Assembly: GCA_039636865.1 (NCBI GenBank)
Contig: CP144172.1
Coordinates: 620,001-684,000, forward strand
Source of the DNA: Dermatophilaceae bacterium Sec6.4
Lineage (GTDB): Bacteria; Actinomycetota; Actinomycetes; Actinomycetales; Dermatophilaceae
DNA length: 64,000 bases
Direction of reading: 5' to 3'
Within the stretch, counting starts at the first letter, position 1, and each line of letters opens with the position of its first letter. The notes below the pieces were generated by a model. That model was given only the letters and a program-made list of their open reading frames with translations. It was not told where the DNA came from and made no database searches. Positions 27,435-37,539 of the stretch are shown here, piece by piece. Position numbers and translations under genes: made by a program.

Positions 27435-28871
27435 GTGAATTCCACAGCCATTGATGTCGCGCTGACACCACCTCCGATGATCGTTTCCGCCACGCTGTGT
27501 GTGGGTGCCGCGCTGGTGGAGCTGGTGATTCAGTTCGAGGCCGGTCTGCGCGAGTTGCCAGGTGCTTTGTATCAACTGGATGAGGCTGGGTTGGGAAGCC
27601 TGGTGGGTTCGTTGTTGGGGATTGTGGGGCGTGCCGAGAATGTGGCTGCGTTGGCCACGGCGGATGCCTTGACGCGGGGGACGGTTGCGAATTCGACTGC
27701 AACTGGTGCACCGGGGTGGGTGGCGCAGCAGGCGCATGGGGTGGATCCGGTGGTGGTGCATCGGGCGGGGGCCGTCGGGCGTGATTGCGCGAACCCGGTG
27801 AATCGGGTTGTGGCGCAGTCGTTGGCTGCCGGGTCCGCGTCGGTACCGGCTGCGGCGGTCGCCTTGCGCGAGGTGCCGAACGTGCTGAAGCAGTTGCCGT
27901 GCGCGGACCGGGACGACCTGTTGCTGCGGTATCTGAGCTTGACCAGGTTCGGTTCGCGGGCGCTGAAGGAGTTGTCCACTCTCATCATTGGTCGTTTCGC
28001 GCCCGAGCAGTTGGTGCGTGATGAGCAGGTGCAGCAACAGCGCGAATCTGTGCACTGGTACGACCTGTCTGGTGGGTTGACCAGGTTCGAGGCCGATCTG
28101 TCTGCTGGGCACGCCGCGACGGTGAAACACGCGCTGCTGTTCCTGTCCGCGCCGGCACCGCAGCCTTGCCCTGACGGTGCGTTGACCAACGGGGATGGCG
28201 CCTGCTCAACCGTTGAGCAGGCGCAACCAATGGCCGGTGCCACGGCGCCTGATCGTGATGTTCGGACCCCGGGGAAGCGGCGTGCGGACGCGCTCGTGCG
28301 GTTGGTGGAGACTGCTGCGAACGTCCTGGATGGCACCGCGTCCCGCCCGGTGGGGGAGATCGGCGGCACCGCAAAACTCGTGGTGACCTTGGATTACGAC
28401 ACTCTGCTGGCCCGCCTGCAGGGCACCGGTCTCCTCGACGTGGCGGATCACGCAAGTGCCCCGACCTATCTGGCGGGTGTCGGGCGCACGACCGACGGGC
28501 AGCTACTCGATGCCGGGACCCTGCGGCGGTTGGCGTGTGACGCTGATCTGATCCCGATGGTTCTCGGCGGGGCATCACAACCATTGGATGTGGGCCGAGC
28601 AAAACGCCTCTTCACTGGCGGGTTACGAGCGGCGATCATCCACCGGGACCAGGGGTGCACGTTTCCCGATTGTGATCGACCGCCGGACTGGTGCGACGCA
28701 CACCATGTGAATCCGTGGTGGTCAGGTGGCGAAACGAGCCTGGCCAACGCAGCACTGCTATGCGCTCGACATCACACCATCGTGCACCGTGACCTGCTGA
28801 GCGCACATCTGGAAGCCGAGGGCGTCACCTGGAACAGGACCCCCGGACTGATGCCGAACACGGCGAGCTGA
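27435..28871 (+). CDS. DUF222/HNH endonuclease-type protein (13E12-like), copy 1
   Basis: The 478-residue protein belongs to the actinobacterial DUF222 plus HNH family, related to mycobacterial REP13E12 proteins, whose cellular role is unclear. The long helical N-terminal region includes TRGTVANSTATGAPGW and SRALKELSTLIIGRF. The C-terminal HNH nuclease motif is CTFPDCDRPPDWCDAHHVNP, followed by ALLCARHHTIVH with the zinc Cys and catalytic His residues. GTG 27435 after GGAAGGGG is preferred to the longer open frame from 27360. A close paralogue is at 57053-58528. Such families recur in multiple copies per genome and may be mobile or involved in recombination. Confidence 0.85.
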   Translation: MNSTAIDVALTPPPMIVSATLCVGAALVELVIQFEAGLRELPGALYQLDEAGLGSLVGSLLGIVGRAENVAALATADALTRGTVANSTATGAPGWVAQQAHGVDPVVVHRAGAVGRDCANPVNRVVAQSLAAGSASVPAAAVALREVPNVLKQLPCADRDDLLLRYLSLTRFGSRALKELSTLIIGRFAPEQLVRDEQVQQQRESVHWYDLSGGLTRFEADLSAGHAATVKHALLFLSAPAPQPCPDGALTNGDGACSTVEQAQPMAGATAPDRDVRTPGKRRADALVRLVETAANVLDGTASRPVGEIGGTAKLVVTLDYDTLLARLQGTGLLDVADHASAPTYLAGVGRTTDGQLLDAGTLRRLACDADLIPMVLGGASQPLDVGRAKRLFTGGLRAAIIHRDQGCTFPDCDRPPDWCDAHHVNPWWSGGETSLANAALLCARHHTIVHRDLLSAHLEAEGVTWNRTPGLMPNTAS

Positions 28872-28921
28872 TGGGCGCAGGCACGCTACTTTGCCGTCGT
28901 AGAAATACCAGGTCGAGAGGG

Positions 28922-31900
28922 TCACTTCCCCGGCTGCGGACAGGGCGGCGCGTGGTCCGAGTGCGCCGACCCGGAAACGTCCGTATGCGCGATACCGAAC
29001 GGCGGGACCAGGATGCCCGGCGCCGGTGCGCCTGCGCTGTCGGCCGGCCGTGGGTCGGGTGGCTGCACGCTGACCGGTTTCCCGCTCAGGTTGCTCAGCT
29101 GCACCGTGAGCGCCGACGGGTCGTGGCCCTGCCGCACCTGGACGTCGACTTCCTCCGGGATGGTCATCACCTCGAGGTTGCCCTCCCGGTATGCGCTCGC
29201 AGCCGCCGGCCCGAACCGGTCCAGCGGCAGGATCTCGGCTACCTGTGCATCGACCCGGGCAGTGCGTCCGAAGCGAGTGGAGGCTGCGGGTTCGTACTGT
29301 GCAGCAGCCTCGAACCGATAGCGGAAAGTCACCGGGCCCGGTTGCCAGGCAGGGGTGTTGCAGGGCCAGAAGTTGTTCATCACGTAGGAGAACAAGTGGC
29401 TCTGCTGCGCTGGGAATTGCGTCGGCCAGCGTCCGCGCACGATGTCACCGGTACAGAAGAGCGGCGCGTCCAGCGGCGTCCAGCGGATCTCGCCCTCCTG
29501 GGACTGGACCGAGACCGTGTTCGTGACCGCCGCCCACTCATTGGAGGCGCCCGGTCCGTGCTCGGTGGCCGGGGTCACCCAGCCGAGCGGGCGGTCGTAC
29601 CGCAGCACCGGTGCGGTCCCGGCGAACGGGAAGGCCACGTAGACAGCCTCCATGTCAAGACACGGGGCCTTGCTGAAACTGATGTCGAGATCGCAGACCG
29701 CGCGCTCGTCGCGCAGCAGCAGCTCGATGGTCACGGCGTCCAGGCCTGCCCCGGCACCCCGCCAGCGCAGCCGCATCCCGTCGGGGGTGGGCTTCACGCC
29801 GACGAAGGTCAGCTGTGGCGACTCCTGCACCAGGTCACTGGGCTCGGGATCGGGGACGTAACGGAAGTTCTCGATCGACAGGGTCCGGGCGCGGTGGTGA
29901 TCGTGGATGTCCGGCGGGTTGGCCAGCTGCTCGGATGCGTCCGCATCGAAGGGAGTCTGCGCTGCCCGGACGAGCTGGCCCAGCTGGACGGGCGAACCGT
30001 CCTGCAGCAGTTCCCGCCCACTGCCGCGGTGCACCAGCGAGCGGGGCAACTGAGTCGTCGCGTCGAGGCGAACCTCCCAGCCCTTACTGATGATCGGCTC
30101 ATCGGCGGGTACCCGGATGAAATCGGGCGGGCCCTCGATGGTCGGGGAGGGTTGGCCGGGCCCAGCCTGGCCACCGGGCAGGGTGAGCTGTCCGGCGGTC
30201 ATCGGCAGGAAGCGCCACGAGTGGGCCGCCATGGCGCCCAGGTGGATCCGGACCCGACGCAGGCCGGCGCAACTGCTGAGGATCTCGATCGGGACGGGAC
30301 CGTCGGCGTCCAGCAGATCGACACCTTCGGGCAGGTCGAGCTCGCCGTCCAGGTCGGCCGTCCAGGCATGCGGGTTGTAGGCAAGGAACCCCGGGCCGTG
30401 TATGTCGGCCAGTTCGGACAGCTGTGCCAGGTGGCGCCGCATCTCGTCGATCGCGACGCGGTGGGCATCGTTGATGTAACGCACCTTCCAACCGAGCTGG
30501 TCGGCCACCGGCGACGCATGCGGGTGCGCCATGGTGCGGGCCCAGGTCAGGGTGTGTTCGGCCGCGACCGACAGATCGGCCCAGGCTCGATCCAACTCGG
30601 TGCGGTTCGTACGGACGTTCCCGGCGGCTGCAGACACGAGCGCGCCCAATGTCTCGGCGGCCGGTAGCAGCGCCTGGGTACGCCGGTAGACCGCGAAGTC
30701 CGCTGCAGCAGAACCGACTCCGTCCTCCCAGTAGGAGCCCGTCTCGCTGCGCCACAGCGGTAGCCGGTCGCGCAGCGGGGCGACCGCAGCGAGGTACTCA
30801 TCAAAGGTGCAGACCCGGAAACGCGGCCAGGCGAAGGCTTCGTTCCAGCGCTGCACGAAGCCGGTGTCGCCGTCGGCAAGGTCTTCGTTGTCGGCATGGG
30901 TGCCGATCACGGCGAGGTCGCTGGGCAGGTAGTCCGGACGTTCGTAGCGCGACAGATAGCGGCCCAGACCGTCGGCGGCGCCGGCCACTGCCTGCGGGTC
31001 GGCGGCGATGAATCGCAGTTGCGAGTAGTGGTCGGCGAAGTGGGCGAGTACCTCGCTGCCGTCCGGTCCCTGCCAGCGCACCGGGGAGAGCAGGTGCAGC
31101 TCGTCGCTGGTATCGGTGGCTGCCCGGCCGTGGTTGGACATTCCGACGAAGGCCTCGATCCCGAGGTCGGCCAGGACCGTGGGGATGGAGCGGGAGTACG
31201 TCGGAACGTCGGTGAGGTTGGCGTAGCGCAGACCGGTGGTCCGCGAACGCGGTAGCGACAGGCTCATATCGGTCGAGCGGTACAACTCTTCCAGACTCAC
31301 CACCCCCGTCAGGAAATTACTGTGGAACGCGTTCACCCCCAGGCGCCCGGCCGCGATGGCCTCGCGCATCGCGTCGCCCCGGTGGGGTGGCCTGGTGCGT
31401 AGGTACTCCCGGGCGATCACGCTGCCGTCGACGCAGAACCGGAAGTCGGGGTCCAGCGCCATCGCGTCCAGTGCGCGGTCGATATTGCGGCAGTGCAGTT
31501 CCAGGACCTTGCCCTGCGCGTCGGTGAATCCCAGGTCCAGGTGTACGTGCGGGATCAAATGCAATGTCCAGCGCCGGCATGGCGTGATCCGGTGCTGGTG
31601 CAGCTGTCCGTCGAGGTGAACATCGACCGTGCTGGGCGCGTCGAATCCAGGCACGGGCACCCGGAATCGCACCATCCCGAAGTCCCGGTCAGGGGGCGGG
31701 CCGGGCAAAGTTTCCTGCGAGTTCGGCCAGTCGACCACGACCGATGCGGGTGGCGTCGTACCCGCTGGCCACGTCACGTCCACGTCGACCAGTTCGGCCT
31801 CGGCACCTGAGTCGTCGGCGCCCGTCTCGCTGTCCTCGTCGGGTACGTAGAACGGTGTGGGTCGCAGCTGCACGACCGGCCCAGCCGGGATGGACGCGAC

Positions 31901-32485
31901 CGACGTCAGCTCGACCCCCGACCACCGGATGTAGGAGCCGAACCACTGCCCGTAGTGACCGCGCGCCGCGGGTAGTGATTCCCCTGTGACGTAGCCGATC
32001 TCGTGAGTGGCGCCGAAGCGGCCCTCGCCCACGGCGGCGGCCCGGTCCAGGGCTGTGGTGACGGTGATGACGTGCGGACCGGGTGTCAGCCAGTCGGCCG
32101 GAAATCCGACCTGCAGGTCGACGAAGCCGGCTACCGGACCCGGCTCACCGGTCTGGGTGCGGTCCTCGCGGACGACCACGGGATGGAACAGGCCGCGGTG
32201 CGCCCCGTCGAGGGTGATCTCCAGGTCGGGGCACGGCCCGCGTTCGACGCAGAACTGCAGCGACAGCAGCACCGCGCTCGCCTGCAGAATCTCGAACCGG
32301 ACAGCCACCCGGTGGCCCCGGAACCCGCCGCCCGCGTCGAACACCCCAGGGTGCACCGCCGGCCAGGACGCTGCACCTTCGGATCCATCGGACACGTCGA
32401 GCGTGATGGTCGGCAGACCGTCGGTCAGTTGCCAGTCCGGCGTACCGCCTTCCGCGGGACGACAGGCCCACAGGGTCGAACTCAT
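28922..32485 (-). CDS. GH38-type alpha-mannosidase
   Basis: This very large cytoplasmic protein of 1187 residues has a GH38-like catalytic domain in its middle. The zinc-site signature HLIPHVHLDLGFTD lies near residue 325, followed by FRFCVDGSVIAREYL, FHSNFLTG, and a helical mid-domain region around HADNEDLADGD. N-terminal and C-terminal beta-rich regions flank it, including LAYNPHAW and the beta-domain text PAAYEP-like near the end. ATG 32485 overlaps the GH26 stop (ATGA); the longer open frame to 32599 is rejected. It ends the LacI-led operon. Alpha-mannosyl side chains or glucuronomannan fragments are possible substrates. Confidence 0.82.
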   Translation of the reverse strand: MSSTLWACRPAEGGTPDWQLTDGLPTITLDVSDGSEGAASWPAVHPGVFDAGGGFRGHRVAVRFEILQASAVLLSLQFCVERGPCPDLEITLDGAHRGLFHPVVVREDRTQTGEPGPVAGFVDLQVGFPADWLTPGPHVITVTTALDRAAAVGEGRFGATHEIGYVTGESLPAARGHYGQWFGSYIRWSGVELTSVASIPAGPVVQLRPTPFYVPDEDSETGADDSGAEAELVDVDVTWPAGTTPPASVVVDWPNSQETLPGPPPDRDFGMVRFRVPVPGFDAPSTVDVHLDGQLHQHRITPCRRWTLHLIPHVHLDLGFTDAQGKVLELHCRNIDRALDAMALDPDFRFCVDGSVIAREYLRTRPPHRGDAMREAIAAGRLGVNAFHSNFLTGVVSLEELYRSTDMSLSLPRSRTTGLRYANLTDVPTYSRSIPTVLADLGIEAFVGMSNHGRAATDTSDELHLLSPVRWQGPDGSEVLAHFADHYSQLRFIAADPQAVAGAADGLGRYLSRYERPDYLPSDLAVIGTHADNEDLADGDTGFVQRWNEAFAWPRFRVCTFDEYLAAVAPLRDRLPLWRSETGSYWEDGVGSAAADFAVYRRTQALLPAAETLGALVSAAAGNVRTNRTELDRAWADLSVAAEHTLTWARTMAHPHASPVADQLGWKVRYINDAHRVAIDEMRRHLAQLSELADIHGPGFLAYNPHAWTADLDGELDLPEGVDLLDADGPVPIEILSSCAGLRRVRIHLGAMAAHSWRFLPMTAGQLTLPGGQAGPGQPSPTIEGPPDFIRVPADEPIISKGWEVRLDATTQLPRSLVHRGSGRELLQDGSPVQLGQLVRAAQTPFDADASEQLANPPDIHDHHRARTLSIENFRYVPDPEPSDLVQESPQLTFVGVKPTPDGMRLRWRGAGAGLDAVTIELLLRDERAVCDLDISFSKAPCLDMEAVYVAFPFAGTAPVLRYDRPLGWVTPATEHGPGASNEWAAVTNTVSVQSQEGEIRWTPLDAPLFCTGDIVRGRWPTQFPAQQSHLFSYVMNNFWPCNTPAWQPGPVTFRYRFEAAAQYEPAASTRFGRTARVDAQVAEILPLDRFGPAAASAYREGNLEVMTIPEEVDVQVRQGHDPSALTVQLSNLSGKPVSVQPPDPRPADSAGAPAPGILVPPFGIAHTDVSGSAHSDHAPPCPQPGK

Positions 32486-33450
32486 GACGTCGCGGTGGCC
32501 GGTCGGTGGATCACCCGAGGGTCGGCGTACAACTCCCGCACCGCGTCCGGGCTGTTGTCGTCGGTGAGGAACGTGGTCCAGGTCATGAACCACGCCCACT
32601 GCGGCTGCGCGGAGAGGATCTGCGGGGTTGGCAACTCCCCTACCTCCCCGAGGGCGATCGGGCGGCCCTCGCCGAGCTCGAGGAGTTGATCGTGATGGGA
32701 CTGGGCGTAGTCGTCGTGATAGACGTCGGCCGCAAGGATGTCGACGACGTCGTGGCCGGGATAGAAACCCGCGTAGTCGGTGGCAGTGTCACCCGGAGTG
32801 TCGCGCGGGGCGTTCGCGTTCCAGACCCAGATGAGGTTGTCGAGCCCGTGCACCTCGACGAGTCGGTGGTAGAGCTGGCGGTAGAGCGCGGCGTAGCCGT
32901 CCTGTCCGGGGCGACCGCCCCACCAGAACCACGTGCCGTTCATCTCGTGATAAGGCCTCCACAGCACCGGGATCTGCGCGTCGCACAACTGCGCGAGCAG
33001 CTCCGCGATGACGTCGACCTGTCGTTGCCAGCGGGTGTGGATGTCGGTGCCGGGGGTGAGCAGGTCGCGCCAGTCGTCGTCGGCGAGCATCCCGTTGCAG
33101 ATGTCGTCATCGAAGGTGACCGGTTCTTCGCTGGTGGGCCGCACGGCGTGCCACATCAAGGTGATGACCGACCCGGCGGCGTGTTGGCGCTGGGCTTCGG
33201 CGATCACGTCGGGCCGGAAGTTGACGCCGTCCAGGTCGCCGTCGGCGGAGAAGCCGAAATCCTGACCCCAGACCGCCGGAGCATGCCCGGTGAGCTGCTC
33301 AGCAATATTGCTGTACCGGGAGATCTGCTGCGGTGCATTGTGCTGCCCGGACAGGGTCCGGGTGGCGGACACGGAGTAGACGAGGTCGAGCAGTGCGCGG
33401 GCCTGCGGTGTCGCCTGCTGATTCACCGGCGGATGAGACGTACGGGTCAT
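32482..33450 (-). CDS. GH26-type beta-mannanase
   Basis: This clan A glycoside hydrolase of 322 residues fits family 26. Landmarks are TLSGQHN near the N-terminus, ITLMWHAVRP, the acid/base Glu in WRPYHEMNGTWFWWGG, LIWVWNAN, and the nucleophile Glu in IALGEVGEL. Start ATG 33450 is preceded by AAGGAG; 23 additional open codons upstream are not family-like. No signal peptide is apparent, so it may act on imported oligomannosides. It sits 16 bp after the GH28 gene and overlaps the GH38 gene by 4 bp. Confidence 0.87.
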   Translation of the reverse strand: MTRTSHPPVNQQATPQARALLDLVYSVSATRTLSGQHNAPQQISRYSNIAEQLTGHAPAVWGQDFGFSADGDLDGVNFRPDVIAEAQRQHAAGSVITLMWHAVRPTSEEPVTFDDDICNGMLADDDWRDLLTPGTDIHTRWQRQVDVIAELLAQLCDAQIPVLWRPYHEMNGTWFWWGGRPGQDGYAALYRQLYHRLVEVHGLDNLIWVWNANAPRDTPGDTATDYAGFYPGHDVVDILAADVYHDDYAQSHHDQLLELGEGRPIALGEVGELPTPQILSAQPQWAWFMTWTTFLTDDNSPDAVRELYADPRVIHRPATATS

Positions 33451-33466
33451 CGGGTCTCCTTGAGGA

Positions 33467-34789
33467 TCAGGTATGAGCGTGCCCGCCGCGCATGTCGGCG
33501 ACTCGTAGGTCATCGACATCCACGACAGTCAGTGCCTCGTCGAGGTCCTGCGCCCGGTCGGCGCGAGGCTGGGCCCACACCACCTCGCAGTTCGCCAGGC
33601 GCACATCGGTAAGTCGTTCGAGGTGGATACCGCTGGTGACGTGCGGGGTCAGGGACATCCCGGGAAGTGGCCGCAGATCCCAGTGACCGCCGGGCGCGCC
33701 GGTCCACCGGTCGATCTCGACGCGGACGTCCGACAGAACGACCCCCTCGATACAGCCGGCTTCCTTCGAACGGATCAGGATTCCGTTCTCGCCGCGCGCC
33801 AGGATGTTGTGGAACCGGATGTTGCGCGCGGTGCCGCTGCCCCCGCGCCACGGGTAACTGGAGATGTGGATCGGCTCGCCGTGCCCCCAGAAGCGCTCGT
33901 CGCAGAACCGGGTCTCGACGACGATGTCGGTGAAGAGCACATTGTGCACCCCGCCGGGCTCGGAGAGTTTGAGTGCGAGCCCGCGGTTGCTGTCGGAGAT
34001 CACGCACGCGCTGACCACGCAGTTGCGGATGGGTGAAGCGATCTCGGACCCGATACAGATCGCGGCCGACCGGCTGACGATCGTGCACCCGGTCACCGTG
34101 ATGTCTCGGCAATCGCCGAATTCTTTGGATTCCTGGCAGGACTTGATGCAGATGCCATCGTCGGCGGTGACGATGTCGCAGTTCGCGATCCGTACCCGCT
34201 GACAGGTGTCGATGTCGATCCCGTCATTGTTCGGCAGCAGCAGGTCGTTGGCGATGGTGACCGCATCGATGAGGACGCTGCTGCATCCCGACAACCGGAC
34301 CGTCCAGTACGCGCCGTCCACGATCCGCACGTCGCGGATCGTGACCCGCTCGCAGCCGATGAGGAAGATCGTGTACGGCCGCACGTGCGTCATCTCGTAG
34401 ATGCCGCCGAGGTCGGAGGTGATGAAGAACCGGCCGCCGCCGTCGATGGTGCCGGCGCCGGTGATCGAGACATCCCGGGCATCGACCGCCGTGATGAACA
34501 TGGTGCTCAGCTCGGGGTCCTCGCCGGGGGAGCCGTTGGACAGCCCACCGGTCGCCCGCCGCATCGTGTAGTCGGCGTCGTCGGGACTGGCCTGCAGGGT
34601 CGCGCCGGCCTCGAGGTGCAGTTCGATTCCGGAGCGCAGCGCGATGGTGCCGCAACGGAAGGTGCCGCCGGTCGGTATCACCACGCGCCCGCCCCCGTCG
34701 GCGTGGCATGCGTCGATGGTGGCCTGGACGGCGCCGGTGTCATCGGCCCGGCCGTCGCCCACGGCGCCGAATTCGGTGATGCTCCTCAT
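33467..34789 (-). CDS. GH28-family parallel beta-helix glycosidase
   Basis: This 440-residue right-handed beta-helix protein is related to polygalacturonases. It opens with ITEFGAVGDGRADDTGAVQ, a standard GH28 start, and keeps LLPNNDGIDIDTC and TADDGICIKS, matching the catalytic Asp blocks. The usual GHG motif is replaced by a CIGSE sequence, and the RIK block reads GLALKLS. This points to a substrate other than plain homogalacturonan, or an altered mechanism. No signal peptide is seen. It sits between ManD and GH26 genes in the LacI operon, so an intracellular uronide is likely. Confidence 0.85.
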   Translation of the reverse strand: MRSITEFGAVGDGRADDTGAVQATIDACHADGGGRVVIPTGGTFRCGTIALRSGIELHLEAGATLQASPDDADYTMRRATGGLSNGSPGEDPELSTMFITAVDARDVSITGAGTIDGGGRFFITSDLGGIYEMTHVRPYTIFLIGCERVTIRDVRIVDGAYWTVRLSGCSSVLIDAVTIANDLLLPNNDGIDIDTCQRVRIANCDIVTADDGICIKSCQESKEFGDCRDITVTGCTIVSRSAAICIGSEIASPIRNCVVSACVISDSNRGLALKLSEPGGVHNVLFTDIVVETRFCDERFWGHGEPIHISSYPWRGGSGTARNIRFHNILARGENGILIRSKEAGCIEGVVLSDVRVEIDRWTGAPGGHWDLRPLPGMSLTPHVTSGIHLERLTDVRLANCEVVWAQPRADRAQDLDEALTVVDVDDLRVADMRGGHAHT

Positions 34790-34819
34790 CCGTTGCTTCG
34801 CCTCCAGTGGGTGGCTGGG

Positions 34820-36049
34820 CTACCAGTCATGGACCGTGCCGTCCTTCAGCCGGTTGAACGGTAGATACGCGGGTTGGTAGGGCATCGTCGCCGCGAGCTC
34901 GGTGTCGAGTTCCACGCCGATACCGGGAGCCTCACCGGGATGCAGGTAGCCGTCCTCGAAGCGGAAACTCTGCTGGAAGACCTGGTTGGTGAGCGCCCCG
35001 TGCGGCATGTACTCCTGGATGCCGAAGTTGTGGATCGCCAGGTCCAGGTGCAGCGCAGCCGCCATACCGACCGGTGAGATGTCGGTGGGTCCGTGGATGC
35101 CGGACTTGATCTGGTACTGCGCCGCGTAGTCCAGCAGCTTGCGCATCGCAGTGATGCCGCCAGTATGTGTGACAGCGGAGCGCACGTAGTCGATGAGCTG
35201 GTCGCGGATCAGGGTCTGGTAGTCCCACACCGTGTTGAAGACCTCACCGATGGCCAGCGGGGTCGTGGTGTGCTGGCGTACGAGTCGCAGGGCGTCCTGG
35301 TTCTCGGCGGGGGTGCAGTCCTCCAACCAGAACAGGTCGTACGGCTCCAGGGACTTGCCGAGCCGGGCGGCCTGGATCGGCGTCATCCGGTGGTGGCCGT
35401 CGTGCAGCAGCGGCAGTTCGGGCCCGAATTCGCTACGGACGGCTTCGAATACGGTCGGCAGGTGGCGTAGGTAGGCCGCGGTGTCCCAGTCCTCTTCGGC
35501 CGGTAGCGGGGCGCGCTGGGCCGGTTCGTAGTCGTACCGCGTGCCGGTGGCGCTGGGTTGGGCAGCGACCCCGTAGACGGCGTCGACCCCTGGGACCGAT
35601 GTCTGCACGCGGATCGCGCGGTACCCCAGTGACTGGTGCTCGCGGATGGAGTCGAACAGCTCCGGCAGATCCCGGCCGGACGCGTGCCCGTAGGCGCGGA
35701 TCCCGGTGCGCGAGGCGCCACCCAGCAGTTGGTAGAGCGGCATGTTCGCGGCCTTGGCCTTGATATCCCACAGGGCGACGTCGACCGCCGCGATCGCGGC
35801 CATCGTCACCGGGCCGCGACGCCAGTACGCCGATCGGTAGAGGAACTGCCAGGTGTCCTCGATCGTGTGCGCGTCCCGGCCGATCAGCAGCGGCACGACG
35901 TGGTCGCGCAGATAGGTGGCAACTGCCTGCTCGCGCCCGTTGAGGGTGCCGTCGCCCAGGCCGGTCACCCCGTCGTCGGTGGTGATCTTGAGGGTGACGA
36001 AATTGCGGTCCGGGCTGCAGACGATGACTTCGGCGGCGATGATCTTCAC
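34820..36049 (-). CDS. manD: Enolase-superfamily mannonate dehydratase (ManD/RspA type)
   Basis: The 409-residue protein closely follows the ManD pattern: [20 protein letters not shown] start (initiated here by GTG), [77 protein letters not shown] and [12 protein letters not shown]. The metal ligands Asp/Glu/Glu fall in these blocks. ManD enzymes dehydrate D-mannonate or D-gluconate to KDG, though some family members have very low activity. GTG 36049 follows AAGGAA and overlaps the uxuB stop by 4 bp. The longer open frame to 36706 is a shadow of uxuB. Confidence 0.92.
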   Translation of the reverse strand: MKIIAAEVIVCSPDRNFVTLKITTDDGVTGLGDGTLNGREQAVATYLRDHVVPLLIGRDAHTIEDTWQFLYRSAYWRRGPVTMAAIAAVDVALWDIKAKAANMPLYQLLGGASRTGIRAYGHASGRDLPELFDSIREHQSLGYRAIRVQTSVPGVDAVYGVAAQPSATGTRYDYEPAQRAPLPAEEDWDTAAYLRHLPTVFEAVRSEFGPELPLLHDGHHRMTPIQAARLGKSLEPYDLFWLEDCTPAENQDALRLVRQHTTTPLAIGEVFNTVWDYQTLIRDQLIDYVRSAVTHTGGITAMRKLLDYAAQYQIKSGIHGPTDISPVGMAAALHLDLAIHNFGIQEYMPHGALTNQVFQQSFRFEDGYLHPGEAPGIGVELDTELAATMPYQPAYLPFNRLKDGTVHDW

Positions 36050-37539
36050 AGGAGTTCCTTCAGGTGGGTTGTGACGGCCCCGGCGAAGGCCTGGTGGTCG
36101 GGTAGATCGGCTCCGAAGATCTCGGGAAGGTCCAGCAGTGCAGCGGTGATCGAGCGCGGATCCGACCCGGCATCGCGGACAGTGCGGTGCAGAAGGGGCG
36201 CGAGCGGGTCCTCCAGCGGCAGCGGTCGGCCGGCGGCGTCGGTGGCCTTGGCGACGTAGGCCATCCACCCGGCGACCGCGAGTGCCACCGAGTCCGGCAC
36301 GTGTCCCGCGGCCAACCGGTCGCGTGCGGTGGGCAGCAGCCGCACCGGCAGTTTGCGCGATCCGTCCATCGCGACCTGCGTCGTGCGGTGTCCGAGGGCG
36401 GGGTTGGCGAACCGGTCCAGCACCTGCCCGGCGTACTCCTGCGGGTCGATACCGGTCGGCACGTGCAGGGTGGGTATGACGTCGTCGCGCACCAGCGCCT
36501 CCGCGGCGTGCCGCAACCTCGGGTCGGCGACTGCCTCGGCGATCGTGTCGTGGCCGGCGAGCGCGCCGAGGTAGGCGAGCATCGAGTGGGTGCCGTTCAG
36601 GATGCGTAGCTTGAGCTGCCCGTACGGCGCCACGTCGTCGACGAACATCGCTCCCGCGCGTTCCCAGGCAGGCCGCGGTCCGGCGAAGTGGTCCTCGATG
36701 ACCCACTGTCGGTACGGTTCGGCGACGACGGGGGCCTCGTCCCGGACACCGAGCAGCGCTTCGACCTCAGCGCGGTCCCGGTCGGTGGTGGCGGGCACGA
36801 TGCGGTCGACCACGGAGCACGGGAAGGTGACGGAAGCGGCGACAAAGGCCGCGATGTCCTCTCCCTCACCAGAGGGCAGGGCATAACAGAAGTCTTCGAC
36901 GAGTCGCTGCAGGATCGCTCCGTTGTCGGTCAGGTTGTCGCATGACATGACGGTGATCGGCCCGGCGTCGCTGTCGGCGCGAGCTTGCAGGCCCCGGACG
37001 AGCTGACCGATGACGCTGCGGCTGCCGGCCTGCCCGCGGCTGCGCCGCGTGAGGTCATGCGCCACCGCATCATCGGATCGGTCCAGTCCGCCGCGCTGCC
37101 CGGTCGGGTAGCCCTTCTCGGTCACGGTCATGGTGACGATGTGTGTGGCCGGGTCGGCGAGCCGGTGGAGCAATCGGTCACCCTCCTGCGCCGCGAAGAG
37201 GACATCGCTCACCTGGGCGACGATGCGCGCGGAACTGTGTGAGCGGCCGCGTTCCAGAACGGTGTAGAGGCCGTCCTGGGGTCTCAACTGATCGACGACG
37301 GTGCGAGAGCGTTGGGTGACGCCGCAGATGCCCCACCGGGTATCACCTGTGCTGACCGCTGCGTCCTGGGTCATCAGGGCCTGATGGGCGCGGTGGAACG
37401 CGCCGATCCCGAGGTGCACGATTCCGATCGCCTCGGTGAGCTCCGCGTCCGGTGGCAGCTGCACGTCAGCCTGCGGTGCGGGCAGGTGGGCGCGCGACAA
37501 CCGCGGCAGCCGGCCCGATCGCGGCGTGTTGGCTGTCAT
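36046..37539 (-). CDS. uxuB: Mannitol dehydrogenase-family oxidoreductase, probable fructuronate reductase UxuB
   Basis: The 497-residue protein is a polyol-specific long-chain dehydrogenase. The N-terminal [17 protein letters not shown] is the nucleotide-binding motif of mannonate oxidoreductases. Then come [35 protein letters not shown] and the catalytic Lys region [16 protein letters not shown]. In the uronate pathway it reduces D-fructuronate to D-mannonate with NADH, linking UxaC to the dehydratases. ATG 37539 overlaps the stop of the LacI gene (ATGA), so the frame open to 37827 is not used. Mannitol or arabinitol dehydrogenase activity is a less likely alternative. Confidence 0.9.
   Translation of the reverse strand: MTANTPRSGRLPRLSRAHLPAPQADVQLPPDAELTEAIGIVHLGIGAFHRAHQALMTQDAAVSTGDTRWGICGVTQRSRTVVDQLRPQDGLYTVLERGRSHSSARIVAQVSDVLFAAQEGDRLLHRLADPATHIVTMTVTEKGYPTGQRGGLDRSDDAVAHDLTRRSRGQAGSRSVIGQLVRGLQARADSDAGPITVMSCDNLTDNGAILQRLVEDFCYALPSGEGEDIAAFVAASVTFPCSVVDRIVPATTDRDRAEVEALLGVRDEAPVVAEPYRQWVIEDHFAGPRPAWERAGAMFVDDVAPYGQLKLRILNGTHSMLAYLGALAGHDTIAEAVADPRLRHAAEALVRDDVIPTLHVPTGIDPQEYAGQVLDRFANPALGHRTTQVAMDGSRKLPVRLLPTARDRLAAGHVPDSVALAVAGWMAYVAKATDAAGRPLPLEDPLAPLLHRTVRDAGSDPRSITAALLDLPEIFGADLPDHQAFAGAVTTHLKELL

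Noticed and set aside
36050..36706. Long N-terminal extension of ManD
   Set aside because: This part lies opposite nothing new but within uxuB in another frame. ManD homology begins at the GTG at 36049, which has a ribosome binding site.
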